Assembly (NCBI RefSeq): GCF_002201475.1 | Contig: NZ_CP021422.1 | Span: 2,976,001 to 3,040,000, forward strand | Reading direction: 5' to 3' | Length of the DNA stretch: 64,000 nucleotides | DNA from: Acutalibacter muris | GTDB taxonomy: Bacteria; Bacillota; Clostridia; Oscillospirales; Acutalibacteraceae | Part shown: piece by piece, positions 51,900 through 61,292 of the stretch | How positions within the stretch are numbered: position 1 is the stretch's first letter | Layout of the letters: each line of letters starts with the position of its first letter | The notes under the pieces: generated by a model | The model's input: only the letters and a program-made list of their open reading frames with translations | Database searches by the model: none | What the model was told of the DNA's origin: nothing | Position numbers and translations under genes: made by a program

Positions 51900-53822
51900 T
51901 TAAGTGACCGACTCTATTAGCGCCACTATATATCCTTTTTCATCTAATGCTCTGCGGATACGCAAACATCTATCCCAGGCTTGATAATCTTCAACCTGAG
52001 GAAGAATATGCTGAAAACGACTCCAAACACCTGAATTCATAGTATTATTCTTTGCCTCTCGATATACAGTCCCGACAACATCTCGTACAAAGTCATCATC
52101 AAAATGGTAAGTTGTACAAAAAACTGCTGGAAAAAACTGAATTGCAATATCTACTTGCCTACAGATTGAAGTTTCTTTCTTGAAAAACTCTTGGTATAAG
52201 CTTATCCATCTTTCTTTCTTTACACATTGCGCAAACCCTTCACCGTTCATGTCAATTTGTAAGAACAATTCCTGTCGCCAGTTTGACTCCGGAAGACTCA
52301 GAATTCTATCTAGCAGCAGATTTGGATCTTTAAGAAGAATTGGTGTCCAATTTCTCAGTTGGTCTTCGCCGATTAATCTGGCAAAACATATGGCATCGTA
52401 TAGCAATGGTAACAACGGATTGCCCAAAACTCTGTACATATCTTCTGCAATATTCTCGACATCTGTCTGCAGGATAAGAACTAGCAATTTCTTAATGAGC
52501 TCCGGTTCTAAAGTTCGACCAATGGCGCAAAGAATTTCTTGCTGAAAATCTCTTGGTTGTTTCCAGATATCTGGACAAAGTAGCATGTTATAATTCTTAC
52601 GGATTAATACAAAACATATATTGCTATCCATATGACTCACAACTCGAAGATGGTTGGGGGAAAGCTCATGAATAATATCCTCTACTAATTCACAAATCTG
52701 TACTGGAAGTGAACCGACAATATATCGCTGCATATACGGATATAATTTTTCGGGAGTATTATGTATGATTTTGCATTTTAGCTTTTTTATCCAATCCTTT
52801 TGAGGCCATAGATGTTTCATTTCAATAATCTCCAAAAGTTGATATTCCTGATTGATAAAGACCTCTGGAAAGAACGTATTATCCAGCAACAGTTCCATAG
52901 TTTTTTGCGAAAGCGGTTGACTTGATTTAAACAACATGCTGATAGATTCAATGTATTCAGTCAGGGAAATCTCCATCTCACCAATCAGTGCAAAATAGAG
53001 CCTAGCGAAATGATTATAGCAAGTAAATGTCATGTACTCTGTTCCATACTGACGGATAAAGCAATATAAGTCTTGCAGAGTATCTTGCAATAGTGCCTGC
53101 ATATAACACTGAATCCAGTATGGATATTTCTCGATAGAAGAAAACTCTTCACATACCATTATATTGGAGTAGTTCCTTGTCGGTATATTCCTAACTGCAT
53201 TTGGTATGATTTGATATTGAAAAAGTGAGTCTCCGTACTTTCTGACATCATAAGACATGGTACAAAATGTAAAAGTGCTCAAAATTTCCTGAGGCAAACT
53301 ACACAGCACCATAAATAGTTCACTCTCAAAGCAAGTAGAATTTGAATTCGCTATCACACATTTTGATGTTGCTGAAGCACATATCGTGAAAATTGCATAC
53401 TGGAGTCGCTGAAAGTCAAAAGAAGGAAACAGTTTCACGCCCTCAGCAGGCAATAAAATCCGACATAAGTAGTCTTGGAAACTCGAACTTACAGGACGCT
53501 GAAAACTAGATATTAATCTTGAAAGATCAGATATCTGGCCCAAATCTTTCGTATTAAAAATCAAAGAATGTGTCCAGACACACCCAGGCCGTATCATTTC
53601 ACTAGCATACCAAGTCTTAGAAATCACATATTTGTTTCCATTTTCTATAGGATATCCTGTATAATAATTAACAAATCCCTCGCCGCTGTGTCGTCCACTG
53701 AGATCACTTAATTCATCCATCCTCTTGCGATCTGGTAATTCTAAAGCACATGATGAAGCAAGTAATTGGTGCCCATTGGCATATCCGTGTAGGGTTTGTT
53801 CTGCATAGATAGTCTTTCCCAT
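51900..53822 (-). CDS. GAP1-N1 protein of a GTPase-centred conflict system
   Basis: A 640-residue protein beginning IYAEQTLHGYANGHQLLASS, the pattern of GTPase-associated protein 1 N-terminal type 1 domains. The rest is a long helical repeat-like region (Leu/Ile-rich, residues ~130-620) with no enzymatic motif. In published GTPase-centred systems GAP1 proteins accompany the two GTPases and are thought to link them to an effector. It is the last gene of the five-gene minus-strand operon. Confidence 0.8.
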   Translation of the reverse strand: MGKTIYAEQTLHGYANGHQLLASSCALELPDRKRMDELSDLSGRHSGEGFVNYYTGYPIENGNKYVISKTWYASEMIRPGCVWTHSLIFNTKDLGQISDLSRLISSFQRPVSSSFQDYLCRILLPAEGVKLFPSFDFQRLQYAIFTICASATSKCVIANSNSTCFESELFMVLCSLPQEILSTFTFCTMSYDVRKYGDSLFQYQIIPNAVRNIPTRNYSNIMVCEEFSSIEKYPYWIQCYMQALLQDTLQDLYCFIRQYGTEYMTFTCYNHFARLYFALIGEMEISLTEYIESISMLFKSSQPLSQKTMELLLDNTFFPEVFINQEYQLLEIIEMKHLWPQKDWIKKLKCKIIHNTPEKLYPYMQRYIVGSLPVQICELVEDIIHELSPNHLRVVSHMDSNICFVLIRKNYNMLLCPDIWKQPRDFQQEILCAIGRTLEPELIKKLLVLILQTDVENIAEDMYRVLGNPLLPLLYDAICFARLIGEDQLRNWTPILLKDPNLLLDRILSLPESNWRQELFLQIDMNGEGFAQCVKKERWISLYQEFFKKETSICRQVDIAIQFFPAVFCTTYHFDDDFVRDVVGTVYREAKNNTMNSGVWSRFQHILPQVEDYQAWDRCLRIRRALDEKGYIVALIESVT

Positions 53823-53837
53823 ATTGTCATCCTATCA

Positions 53838-54722
53838 TCAATTAAGTAATAGTAAGCATGAAAGGTCTCGAATTTCTTTATTGTCCGGAGTTATTACTCT
53901 TACGCGACTTCCAATATCGTCTCTTTCCCATCTTTTTAATTCATCTTCGTTTGTGAAATCAAATCCTTGAGCGCTCACTCCCCAGATTTTACCATCAATT
54001 TTATCATAATTGGTTTGAAGAAACTGAGAGAATAATGGAAGAATTTTTTCCAAACACTTAACTGGTGTTCGATCACTCGGACTCAAACGTTTTTCAACAG
54101 AATCCCATGCTGAAACAACAAAATTGATCCTACTTCGTTTTTTAGCAAGAAACATCACACATTGCAATAGCTCTACCAAATCTGATTGAGTTATCTGTGC
54201 CTGTTTCTCCAACGTCCCTTCGATTGAATATGCCTTGCTTTCTTGAATAATCTCCTTACTATACCCTTTAGCAATCATCTGGAGGGCACTTTCTTCTTTT
54301 AATGAGATCCGACGTTCCTCGGAAATAGTATCACAATTTATAAAAAACAAAAACATATCTGCCAATTGTATGGAATCTGCAAAATCTTTTTTAATCTGCC
54401 GTTGCTTTACGAGATCACGAAAGATCTCTCCCGATAAATCTGGTATGTGCAATTTAATTGACTGTTCATAATTATTATATAGCCGTATTTCTAGCCAATC
54501 TTCTGCCGTTTCAATAGTTCTACCTACAGGTTGAAAACAAGTAAAATTGTCAATCGCTTGCTGTATTTTTTCTATTCCAGTTGGAAGATCTGCATTATCA
54601 AGATGCAATGCTGTTTTCGTTTTATTCATAGTGAGCATATGTACCAAGGATGCTAAATAAGTAGTTTTCCCGCTTGCTGGCATTCCAATCATTAAGCAAG
54701 TACAATCTTCCACACATTTCAC
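53838..54722 (-). CDS. P-loop GTPase of the conflict system (DO-GTPase1-like)
   Basis: A 294-residue protein with Walker A MIGMPASGKTTYLASLV near residue 13, a G3-type IPDLSGEIF near residue 90 and a candidate G4 in VVSAWDSVEK. The G3 core DLSGE is shared in form with DVSGE of the partner GTPase, suggesting related enzymes with different roles. It overlaps the second GTPase by 4 bases, typical for subunits made together. Confidence 0.82.
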   Translation of the reverse strand: MKCVEDCTCLMIGMPASGKTTYLASLVHMLTMNKTKTALHLDNADLPTGIEKIQQAIDNFTCFQPVGRTIETAEDWLEIRLYNNYEQSIKLHIPDLSGEIFRDLVKQRQIKKDFADSIQLADMFLFFINCDTISEERRISLKEESALQMIAKGYSKEIIQESKAYSIEGTLEKQAQITQSDLVELLQCVMFLAKKRSRINFVVSAWDSVEKRLSPSDRTPVKCLEKILPLFSQFLQTNYDKIDGKIWGVSAQGFDFTNEDELKRWERDDIGSRVRVITPDNKEIRDLSCLLLLN

Positions 54723-55708
54723 TCCCTTACTTCATATTTGTCAAAAAAGCGTTGTAGTTTTGGTTTCTTATGTGGAACGGTGACTTCGCAGTGATCGATT
54801 TCTAAACATCTCAAGATAATAGTTTCAAAATCATTTTGCGTTTCCTCATCTTCTATAGTGAGAGCCGAAACCGTGTAAAACTCCAATGAATCAACCAGCG
54901 CCTCGTAGTTTGATTGTATAAAATTCCAACTGTCCTCTAAAAAAGCATAAGTTTCTTTTGAATCATCTCCCTTATCAATAAGATCTTTTTTGGTACAAAC
55001 AATTTGCACTTTGGAATTTTTAGTAATTATTCCATTTTTCAAAAGATTTCTTAACATCATTGTGAACGTCATTCGTTCCCTCTGACGTTGCCTTGGGTGG
55101 GCAATTTTCTCTCCATCTAAAATCAAAATGACATTCTCACAAGCAAGATATAAATCACTGAGACTTTCCATATCCTCCGCACAAAATAATTCTCCTGAAA
55201 CATCTGTTAGGATTAAATTGTCTTTTCTACCATCATGATCTTCCAAATTTAAATGAAGATATCGGTTTAGTTCTGTTCGAGGTGTTCTCTCAACAATAGG
55301 TTTTTCCTCCCCAGAAGATAAAAGTAAATTTTGTAAACGCTGCTTAAATCCATTAATGGTTAATGAACCGCCAAACTTAAGTACACGGTTGCGTCCTTCC
55401 AAAAAGAGAAAGTACATCATAACAATTAATGTCGTTTTACCACTGGAATAAGGCCCCGCTATTAATACCTGCCTAATATTTTCTCGTGCAGAGAGCTGAA
55501 ACAATTCTTCGTCGTTTAATGCCTCGCCACGGTATACACAGACGTAATCTTCCGCTTTTTGCACTGGCGATTCTTCCGGAGCATAAAAAGTAACATCTTC
55601 TTCTAGAATGCTACTTAACCCTTCAGATAAAATATTCTTAGGTTTGCCAGTTTCCTTTTCTTCATTCACTTTATTCACCACCGTTTTCTGTAAAAAGCTG
55701 TCTTCCAA
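54719..55708 (-). CDS. Second P-loop GTPase of the conflict system (DO-GTPase2-like)
   Basis: A 329-residue protein: a charged N-terminal arm (residues ~1-75), Walker A IAGPYSSGKTTLIVMMYF near residue 83, G3 LTDVSGELF near residue 170, and a G4-type IVCTKKDLID near residue 235. It overlaps the helical protein upstream by 38 bases. Confidence 0.82.
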   Translation of the reverse strand: MEDSFLQKTVVNKVNEEKETGKPKNILSEGLSSILEEDVTFYAPEESPVQKAEDYVCVYRGEALNDEELFQLSARENIRQVLIAGPYSSGKTTLIVMMYFLFLEGRNRVLKFGGSLTINGFKQRLQNLLLSSGEEKPIVERTPRTELNRYLHLNLEDHDGRKDNLILTDVSGELFCAEDMESLSDLYLACENVILILDGEKIAHPRQRQRERMTFTMMLRNLLKNGIITKNSKVQIVCTKKDLIDKGDDSKETYAFLEDSWNFIQSNYEALVDSLEFYTVSALTIEDEETQNDFETIILRCLEIDHCEVTVPHKKPKLQRFFDKYEVRE

Positions 55709-56801
55709 GTTCTATTTCTCTATATAGCTGTTGACCGAATTCTACTGCTGTCATTGAAAGATTGTCCAACTCTTTTTTACATCTCATTTCATAGTGTTTC
55801 ATCCATTCAGAGTTTCTTTCTTTATGGAAAACCTCCTTTTTGGCTTTTAAAGCAGAGAGAATTGGTTGGAACTCTGTAATATTACATTCTTCAAATTCAG
55901 GCAGCGTACTACCATCTAAACTATCAATTAAGGATGCTACAGTGGGCGACTCTGATCCTCCTGGCTTGGCAAGAGAGACCATTTTTATTAAGATTTGCTT
56001 TGCTGCATACGGCCCCAAAGCAAATTTAACATGATAATTTAATTCATAAACCGAGAACAAAGCAGCTTCAACTTGGTTCATATCTCGATAAGACTTTTGG
56101 CAAGTTTCACTCCACTCTGTGAGCATCCACCATAAGATGTCGGACTCTTCTCGTTGCACAAGCAAAGCCGAATTTAATTCATGGATCTGTTCTGTGAGCT
56201 TATGGAGTTGCACATTATCCTTCTCTAGTTCTCCAGTTAACTGAGCAATTTGTTCTTCCCTAGCTTCATCATCCTCATTTTCTGGCTCCAATAACGTTAT
56301 AATTGTTTGAATCGGAATTTGTATATCAATTGTTCGGATAGACAAATCAGAATTGAATTGGCGCAAACTCAATCTCACATTATTAATGTAATCAATCATT
56401 TTTTGATATAGAAGTTTGCTTCTTGTTTTCCAACCAACGCAATGCCCACAAATCACCATTGAAAGTAAAAGAGTATTCTCTGAGTTCTGACAATATTGAA
56501 AAATAAGAAATTCAACTAGTATATGCATTTCTTTTGTGTTGGCTAAAGAAAAAGAATTATCTGTTCGACAGAACTCCTCTTCTAATCTGACAAGCAGTGA
56601 TTCTGTATTCTCATCTTCCACAACGCCCATAGCCCATTTCGTTAATGACATCCACTCATAATTTGTAAAAAAATCATCTACGCTCAACAGGTGTTCTATA
56701 GCAGATATTCTATTCTCAAATGTAGTAGCATTTGCTCCTGCAATCCCTACTTCTTGATAGCATTTCCTTAATAAAGTCTTCATAAAAGCACTCCTATTCA
56801 T
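55671..56801 (-). CDS. GASH-like helical adaptor protein of the conflict system
   Basis: A 376-residue, mostly helical protein with a central coiled coil (residues ~180-225). The stretch EESDILWWMLTEWSETCQKSYRDM fits the GTPase-associated system helical (GASH) domain. It likely couples the GTPases to the phosphoesterase encoded upstream in the operon. No catalytic residues are seen. Confidence 0.7.
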   Translation of the reverse strand: MNRSAFMKTLLRKCYQEVGIAGANATTFENRISAIEHLLSVDDFFTNYEWMSLTKWAMGVVEDENTESLLVRLEEEFCRTDNSFSLANTKEMHILVEFLIFQYCQNSENTLLLSMVICGHCVGWKTRSKLLYQKMIDYINNVRLSLRQFNSDLSIRTIDIQIPIQTIITLLEPENEDDEAREEQIAQLTGELEKDNVQLHKLTEQIHELNSALLVQREESDILWWMLTEWSETCQKSYRDMNQVEAALFSVYELNYHVKFALGPYAAKQILIKMVSLAKPGGSESPTVASLIDSLDGSTLPEFEECNITEFQPILSALKAKKEVFHKERNSEWMKHYEMRCKKELDNLSMTAVEFGQQLYREIELGRQLFTENGGE

Positions 56802-56829
56802 AATAATTTAACTTTGGAGGTTCATCTGA

Positions 56830-58023
56830 TTATGCATTTCCAAGAATCATTTCTAGATCTATCATTAGCTCGGGAAGAACACCTTTTTCCAATGCTTTTT
56901 TTGTATAATCGCTCAATTCTATATTGCTTAGGTTTAATGGTAATGGCATGTCCACATGTTCTCGATTAAATTGCTCTCGTTGCTGATATGACAATGAGTA
57001 GCAGGCAGAAATGAAACGACGAACAAATGAATATTCTTCAATCTGTTGCTTGACACACTGCTTGCCAGTATCAGCTTCCTCGATATTTCCCTTACAATCG
57101 GGCTTATTTGGAGAAGCTACAGACAATGCAGGTTGATTTATGTGCATAGAGAATTTTTTTCCTGTAATCGAGCGATCCTCGGAGAAGCCCTTTCCGCTTT
57201 CCCAACACCAACCTGTTAACTCAGCCCAATCGTCTTCCCACTCTCCAAAAATGATTCCAAAAGATGAATAACAATCCTTGGGATCAGGTGCCGTCTTATA
57301 ACTCACGATGCAAGGCACCTGCCCCTTTTCCAAAGGGATATCATCAACACTTTGTCTATGCCGGTCTCCGCAAAAATAAGCACATATAGAATTAACTCGA
57401 ATGACATCCTGCACTCGTTTCTGATGCTCCGGGTGTAAATCAAAAAAATTATTATGAGCCAAAATGATATTGGGCATATTGGGTACATATTCTATCGAAG
57501 CTAAGGTATCCACATCTAATAATTGGTTCGTTTTCTCCTTTCCATCTGCTGCTAGAGCAGTATTGCAGTGTATAAAATTAATTGTATTCCTCCATTTTCG
57601 ACTATGTATGCTGGCAGGGTGTTCCACAGCGTAAGAAGTAATCAACTCCTTAACAAATGTCTCATACTCTTGAAAAGTGTTTTGCAAGATATCTATCCAT
57701 TTTTTTGTGTTATCAAAAGGCCTGGTTTTCGCAGCCGTTATAAAGATTTCCTTCTCTGGACCGCCACTTACAGTATCATGATTTCCTGGAATAACGAACA
57801 AATCCTTTTCAACATCTAAATTCAGACTTTCCAGTAATCTTCGCAAAAAGTCAATTGCCGGATGGAAATGGCTTTCATCGCCAAAATCATGAAAATCTCC
57901 TGTAACAATGACTAAATCAATTCTGTCATAATCTTGACACTTATGAATTAGTTCCTTTTCAAAATTGCACCAATCTGCTCTCTTCACAATGTGCAAATCG
58001 GAAATATGCAGCCATCTAACCAC
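56830..58023 (-). CDS. Calcineurin-like metallophosphoesterase, putative effector
   Basis: About 397 residues from GTG 58023 (AGGAAGAAG upstream; TTG 58080 is a longer option). Metal-site motifs are WLHISDLHI, VTGDFHDFG, IPGNHDTV and LAHNNFF, followed by FCGDRHRQ where the family normally has GHxH. The C-terminal ~100 residues are a separate helical domain. As first gene of the operon it is the probable effector, cleaving a phosphodiester such as nucleic acid or a nucleotide. Confidence 0.82.
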   Translation of the reverse strand: MVRWLHISDLHIVKRADWCNFEKELIHKCQDYDRIDLVIVTGDFHDFGDESHFHPAIDFLRRLLESLNLDVEKDLFVIPGNHDTVSGGPEKEIFITAAKTRPFDNTKKWIDILQNTFQEYETFVKELITSYAVEHPASIHSRKWRNTINFIHCNTALAADGKEKTNQLLDVDTLASIEYVPNMPNIILAHNNFFDLHPEHQKRVQDVIRVNSICAYFCGDRHRQSVDDIPLEKGQVPCIVSYKTAPDPKDCYSSFGIIFGEWEDDWAELTGWCWESGKGFSEDRSITGKKFSMHINQPALSVASPNKPDCKGNIEEADTGKQCVKQQIEEYSFVRRFISACYSLSYQQREQFNREHVDMPLPLNLSNIELSDYTKKALEKGVLPELMIDLEMILGNA

Positions 58024-58205
58024 TTTATCACTTCTTCCTATCAGCACGCTTTTTAGATGAGATGTTTGGATCGTTCTCAAAAGCTGTCAATTATATTTTA
58101 CCATATTTCTCCTCCAATAGATAGTCCAAATTTATTTTACTATCTAATAAGCCTCGTTCAGAGGGCTAAGTATGTAACGCTAACGTAGACACAAGACCCA
58201 TAGAG

Positions 58206-58541
58206 TCACTCCATATTTGATAAATGGTTGTCCCCCCAGGTTTTCATATAGTCGATGACATCCATGAAACTCTTACCTAAATCGGTCAATGTGTATTCCA
58301 CCCTCGGCGGTACTTCATGGAAGTCATGACGGATCAGAAATCCGTCCGCTACTAACTCGCGTAGCTGCTTCGTCAGGGATGATTCCGTGATCTCTCCCAA
58401 CTGCCGCCGCAGCGCGCCAAAGCGATGGATATCATGGAAAGAAATATAGTAAAGAATTTCGAGTTTCCACTTACCGCCCAGGATTTTTTGCAGCGTGGAC
58501 ATGGTCTTGCACCGTTCCACTGCCAGTTCTGTTTTTCGCAT
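58206..58541 (-). CDS. HxlR-family transcriptional regulator
   Basis: A 111-residue winged-helix protein of the MarR-like HxlR type: four helices, ILGGKWKLEILYYI, FGALRRQLGEITESSLTKQLRELVADGFL and the wing RHDFHEVPPRVEYTLTDLG. An N-terminal Cys (RCKTM) may be a redox sensor. It is divergent from the radical SAM genes, and the palindrome at 58605 is its likely operator. Confidence 0.88.
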   Translation of the reverse strand: MRKTELAVERCKTMSTLQKILGGKWKLEILYYISFHDIHRFGALRRQLGEITESSLTKQLRELVADGFLIRHDFHEVPPRVEYTLTDLGKSFMDVIDYMKTWGDNHLSNME

Positions 58542-58604
58542 AGGTCAAAACCTCCTTGCCGGTATTATAACTCCAAGCGCCGTGAGAATCAAGGTACTAC
58601 AAAA

Positions 58605-58643
58605 AAGTACAGTACTTGAATTTGTGCCGCGTTAAGTTATAAT
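58605..58643 (+). promoter_or_regulatory. Radical SAM operon promoter with HxlR operator
   Basis: AAGTAC-A-GTACTT (58605-58617) is a 6-1-6 palindrome overlapping the -35 box TTGAAT (58616). With TATAAT at 58638 and a 16-base spacer it forms a promoter for the radical SAM genes. Binding of the divergent HxlR protein here would block transcription. Confidence 0.7.
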
Positions 58644-58669
58644 TAGTGCAAACGAAGGAGGTTTTTACT

Positions 58670-59569
58670 ATGAAATTTACCGGAACTATCTGGCGCCCAC
58701 CTTATGAGGCTTCTTCCCTGCTATTGGAAGTCACCGCAGGCTGCACCCATCACAAATGCAAATTTTGCACGCTCTACAATGACCTGCCGTTCAAGTTCAA
58801 GATGTCACCGATGGAGGATATCGAATGCGATTTGCAGGAAGTGGCAAACACAATGAAGCAATGGGATGGATTTCAATTTGACCGCGCCTTTCTTACAGGG
58901 GCGAATCCATTCGTGCTGAAAGCAGAACGTCTACTAGCTATCGCTGACCTGATCCGCAAGTATGTCCCTACTGTCCAGACCATAGGCTGCTTTGCTCGTG
59001 TGACGGACATTACGCTGAAGCCAGACAGTGAATTGAGCGCACTGGCCCAGGCTGGATATGATGGCTTGACTATCGGCATGGAAACTGGTGACGATGAAGC
59101 CTTGCACTTTATGAATAAGGGCTACACTTCTGCTGATATTGTGGAGCAGTGCAGCAGACTGGATAAGGTTGGTATTAGCTATAATTTCTTCTATCTGGTC
59201 AGTATTTCAGGCGCAAGCCGTGGCGAAATTGGCGCGAAAGCTACTGCTGCCGTATGTAATCAGCTCCACCCACAGCTTATTGGTGCCAATATGCTGACGA
59301 TCTACCCGGATTCCGAACTTTACCAGGAAATCCAGCGTGGCAACTGGCAGGAGGAAAGCGAGGTTGAGAAGTACCGTGAAATCCGTGTGCTGATAGAGAA
59401 TTTGGAAATTCCCACACAGTTTGCAGCTCTTGGAGCCTCCAACGCATTCCAGCTCCACGGTTCTCTGCCAAAGGATAAGAATGCGCTGACTGCCACGATT
59501 GACAAAATCATTGAGACTGTTGGCGAAGAAAAGCTGCGGGATTACCGCATGAATCTTCGCCACCTGTAA
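58670..59569 (+). CDS. Radical SAM enzyme (Elp3-like)
   Basis: A 299-residue radical SAM protein with the iron-sulfur motif GCTHHKCKFC (CX4CX2C) near residue 25, LTGANPFVL and GLTIGMETGDDEAL for SAM binding, and MNKGYTSADIVEQC. It belongs to the Elp3-like B12-independent type with no C-terminal cluster. GAAGGAGG precedes ATG 58670. Substrate unknown; control by HxlR suggests a redox or stress input. Confidence 0.87.
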   Translation: MKFTGTIWRPPYEASSLLLEVTAGCTHHKCKFCTLYNDLPFKFKMSPMEDIECDLQEVANTMKQWDGFQFDRAFLTGANPFVLKAERLLAIADLIRKYVPTVQTIGCFARVTDITLKPDSELSALAQAGYDGLTIGMETGDDEALHFMNKGYTSADIVEQCSRLDKVGISYNFFYLVSISGASRGEIGAKATAAVCNQLHPQLIGANMLTIYPDSELYQEIQRGNWQEESEVEKYREIRVLIENLEIPTQFAALGASNAFQLHGSLPKDKNALTATIDKIIETVGEEKLRDYRMNLRHL

Positions 59570-59582
59570 AGGAGGGATTCTC

Positions 59583-60461
59583 ATGCATTTTACAGGAAGA
59601 ACCTGGCGGCCACCGTATGAGTCACAGTCTGTCATTTTACAGGCCACTTCCGGCTGCACCCATAACCAATGCACCTTTTGCAGTCTTTACAAAGACGAGA
59701 AATTCCGTATGTCTCCCATGGATGAATTTGAGGAAGATCTGGCGGAAATCAAAAGCTACCAGCCCAATGCTCGACGCATTTTCTTGACAGGCGCAAACCC
59801 TTTCTCCATGAGTTATGAGAACCTTAAGCTGCGCGCCCTCACCGTCCGTGAATACCTTATCAAATGCCAGTCTATCGCCATGTTTGCCAGTATCCGGGAC
59901 ATCAGGAACAAAGAGGTCTGGCAGCTCAAAAAGCTCCGGGCCATGGGTATCAATGGCCTGAGTATTGGTACAGAAAGCGGCGATGACGCCACCCTTGCGC
60001 TGGCAAATAAGGGCTATACGTCCGCTGATATTTTAGAGCAATGCCGCAAGCTGGATGAAGCCGGTATCGAATACTACTTTGTCTACATGACCGGACTGGC
60101 TGGGAAGGGAAATGGGCAGCGCAACGCCATCAACTCCGCAAAGATTTTCAGCCAGCTTAATCCCTATTTTATCTCAGTGAATTCTTTGACTCTCTTCCCC
60201 GACACACAATTATACCAAATGGCAAAGCAGAGCATATTCACACCTGCTGATGAAAAAGAGCGCATTGAAGAACTGCAAACTCTGATAGAAAATTTGCATA
60301 TCCGTACCCATCTCTTTGCCAACTCGGTGTCTAACTATTTTCCGTTTGTGGCTCGACTGCCATATGAACGAGATAAGGTCATCGGTGAGTTGCAGGATAT
60401 TCTCAACAGTACCGATGAAGATGAGATGTTGGAGTATCGGCAAAATTTGGGGTCGCTTTGA
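59583..60461 (+). CDS. Second radical SAM enzyme, paralogue of its neighbour
   Basis: A 292-residue protein closely related to the preceding gene: GCTHNQCTFC (CX4CX2C) near residue 27, LTGANPF, GLSIGTESGDDATL and ANKGYTSADILEQC line up one to one. It starts 13 bases after it, behind GGAGGG. The pair is a tandem duplication with divergence, possibly two partners or two substrates. Confidence 0.87.
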   Translation: MHFTGRTWRPPYESQSVILQATSGCTHNQCTFCSLYKDEKFRMSPMDEFEEDLAEIKSYQPNARRIFLTGANPFSMSYENLKLRALTVREYLIKCQSIAMFASIRDIRNKEVWQLKKLRAMGINGLSIGTESGDDATLALANKGYTSADILEQCRKLDEAGIEYYFVYMTGLAGKGNGQRNAINSAKIFSQLNPYFISVNSLTLFPDTQLYQMAKQSIFTPADEKERIEELQTLIENLHIRTHLFANSVSNYFPFVARLPYERDKVIGELQDILNSTDEDEMLEYRQNLGSL

Positions 60462-60464
60462 TAA

Positions 60465-60580
60465 AGCACACTTTCCGCCAAGAGAAGACTATACGCTCTC
60501 GATGGAAGGTGGTACCTGTCATGATGGAAGGTGTAGTGAACCTACCAATATAAAAGGTACACTACAGAGAAGAAAGATGT
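60465..60580 (+). repeat. Dispersed repeat, copy C
   Basis: GATGGAAGGTGGTACCTGTCATG…GAAGGTGTAGTGAACC keeps the spacing of the two CAGGTG-like units and ends ACCAATATAAAAG like copy A (43425-43540), at perhaps 70 percent identity by eye. No HTH gene precedes it here. Confidence 0.4.
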
Positions 60581-61095
60581 TCCTTCAAAGCGGCGATCCA
60601 CCCCTCCAGTGCCTGGGCCAGTACCATCTGCTGCCGCAGCACAGCCATTCCGGTCTCCGGGACTTCAAGCGCATCCTCCTTCTGGCGGTAATTCTCATTC
60701 AAATTTTTAGTAAGTTCGTTAATGTTTTTCTCTATCTCTGCAATGCAAGTCACCTGTGTTTCTGGCGGCAGGCTATCCAGATTTACGATCACAGCGTTAA
60801 AATCCAAGAACAAGCGGATCGGCTGTGCGGAAATGTCCATCATCAGCCGTTCAAACTCCTGCTCACCTTTTTCAGTCAGAGTGTAGACAGCTTTCTCCGG
60901 CATCTTCCCCTCTTTCACGATCTCAGCCGTTATAAGTCCTTTTTCCTCTAACTGGAGTGCCTTTTTATAAATCGACTGGGTGCTGATTTTTACCCACTTC
61001 GATATGTTCCGATACTCCACCAGCTTTTGAATATCATACGCACCCATCGGGCCTTTTTTCAGCATCCCTAAGACAATCAGATCGATCGTAGCCAT
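60562..61095 (-). CDS. PadR-family transcriptional regulator
   Basis: A 177-residue PadR protein: N-terminal winged helix (DLIVLGMLKKGPMGAYDIQKLV, STQSIYKKALQLEEKGLI, AVYTLTEKGEQEF) and a C-terminal coiled coil. It is divergent from the MATE exporter and probably represses it until a drug binds. Confidence 0.9.
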   Translation of the reverse strand: MATIDLIVLGMLKKGPMGAYDIQKLVEYRNISKWVKISTQSIYKKALQLEEKGLITAEIVKEGKMPEKAVYTLTEKGEQEFERLMMDISAQPIRLFLDFNAVIVNLDSLPPETQVTCIAEIEKNINELTKNLNENYRQKEDALEVPETGMAVLRQQMVLAQALEGWIAALKEHLSSL

Positions 61096-61194
61096 TGCCT
61101 GCCGCCTTTCTGCAAATCAAATTCACCATTATGCAATTATGATACTCTATTTTAGAGCAGGTGTCAAGAAAAGATTAGAGCGGGAATTGATATC

Positions 61195-61246
61195 TTGACA
61201 ACTACTCTAAATTGTAGTATAATCCCTTTCGCGGCAACTACTCTAA
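61195..61246 (+). promoter_or_regulatory. MATE promoter with repeated PadR operator
   Basis: TTGACA (61195), 17 bases, TATAAT (61218) is a near-consensus promoter. A 12-base direct repeat CAACTACTCTAA occurs at 61199-61210, inside the promoter, and at 61235-61246, just past it. Related TAGAGT/ACTCTA units lie upstream. Binding of the divergent PadR protein at these sites would block the promoter. Confidence 0.75.
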
Positions 61247-61292
61247 TTTCTATCACTCTCAAACTCACTGGTTGCCTGAAAGGAGTAAAACA

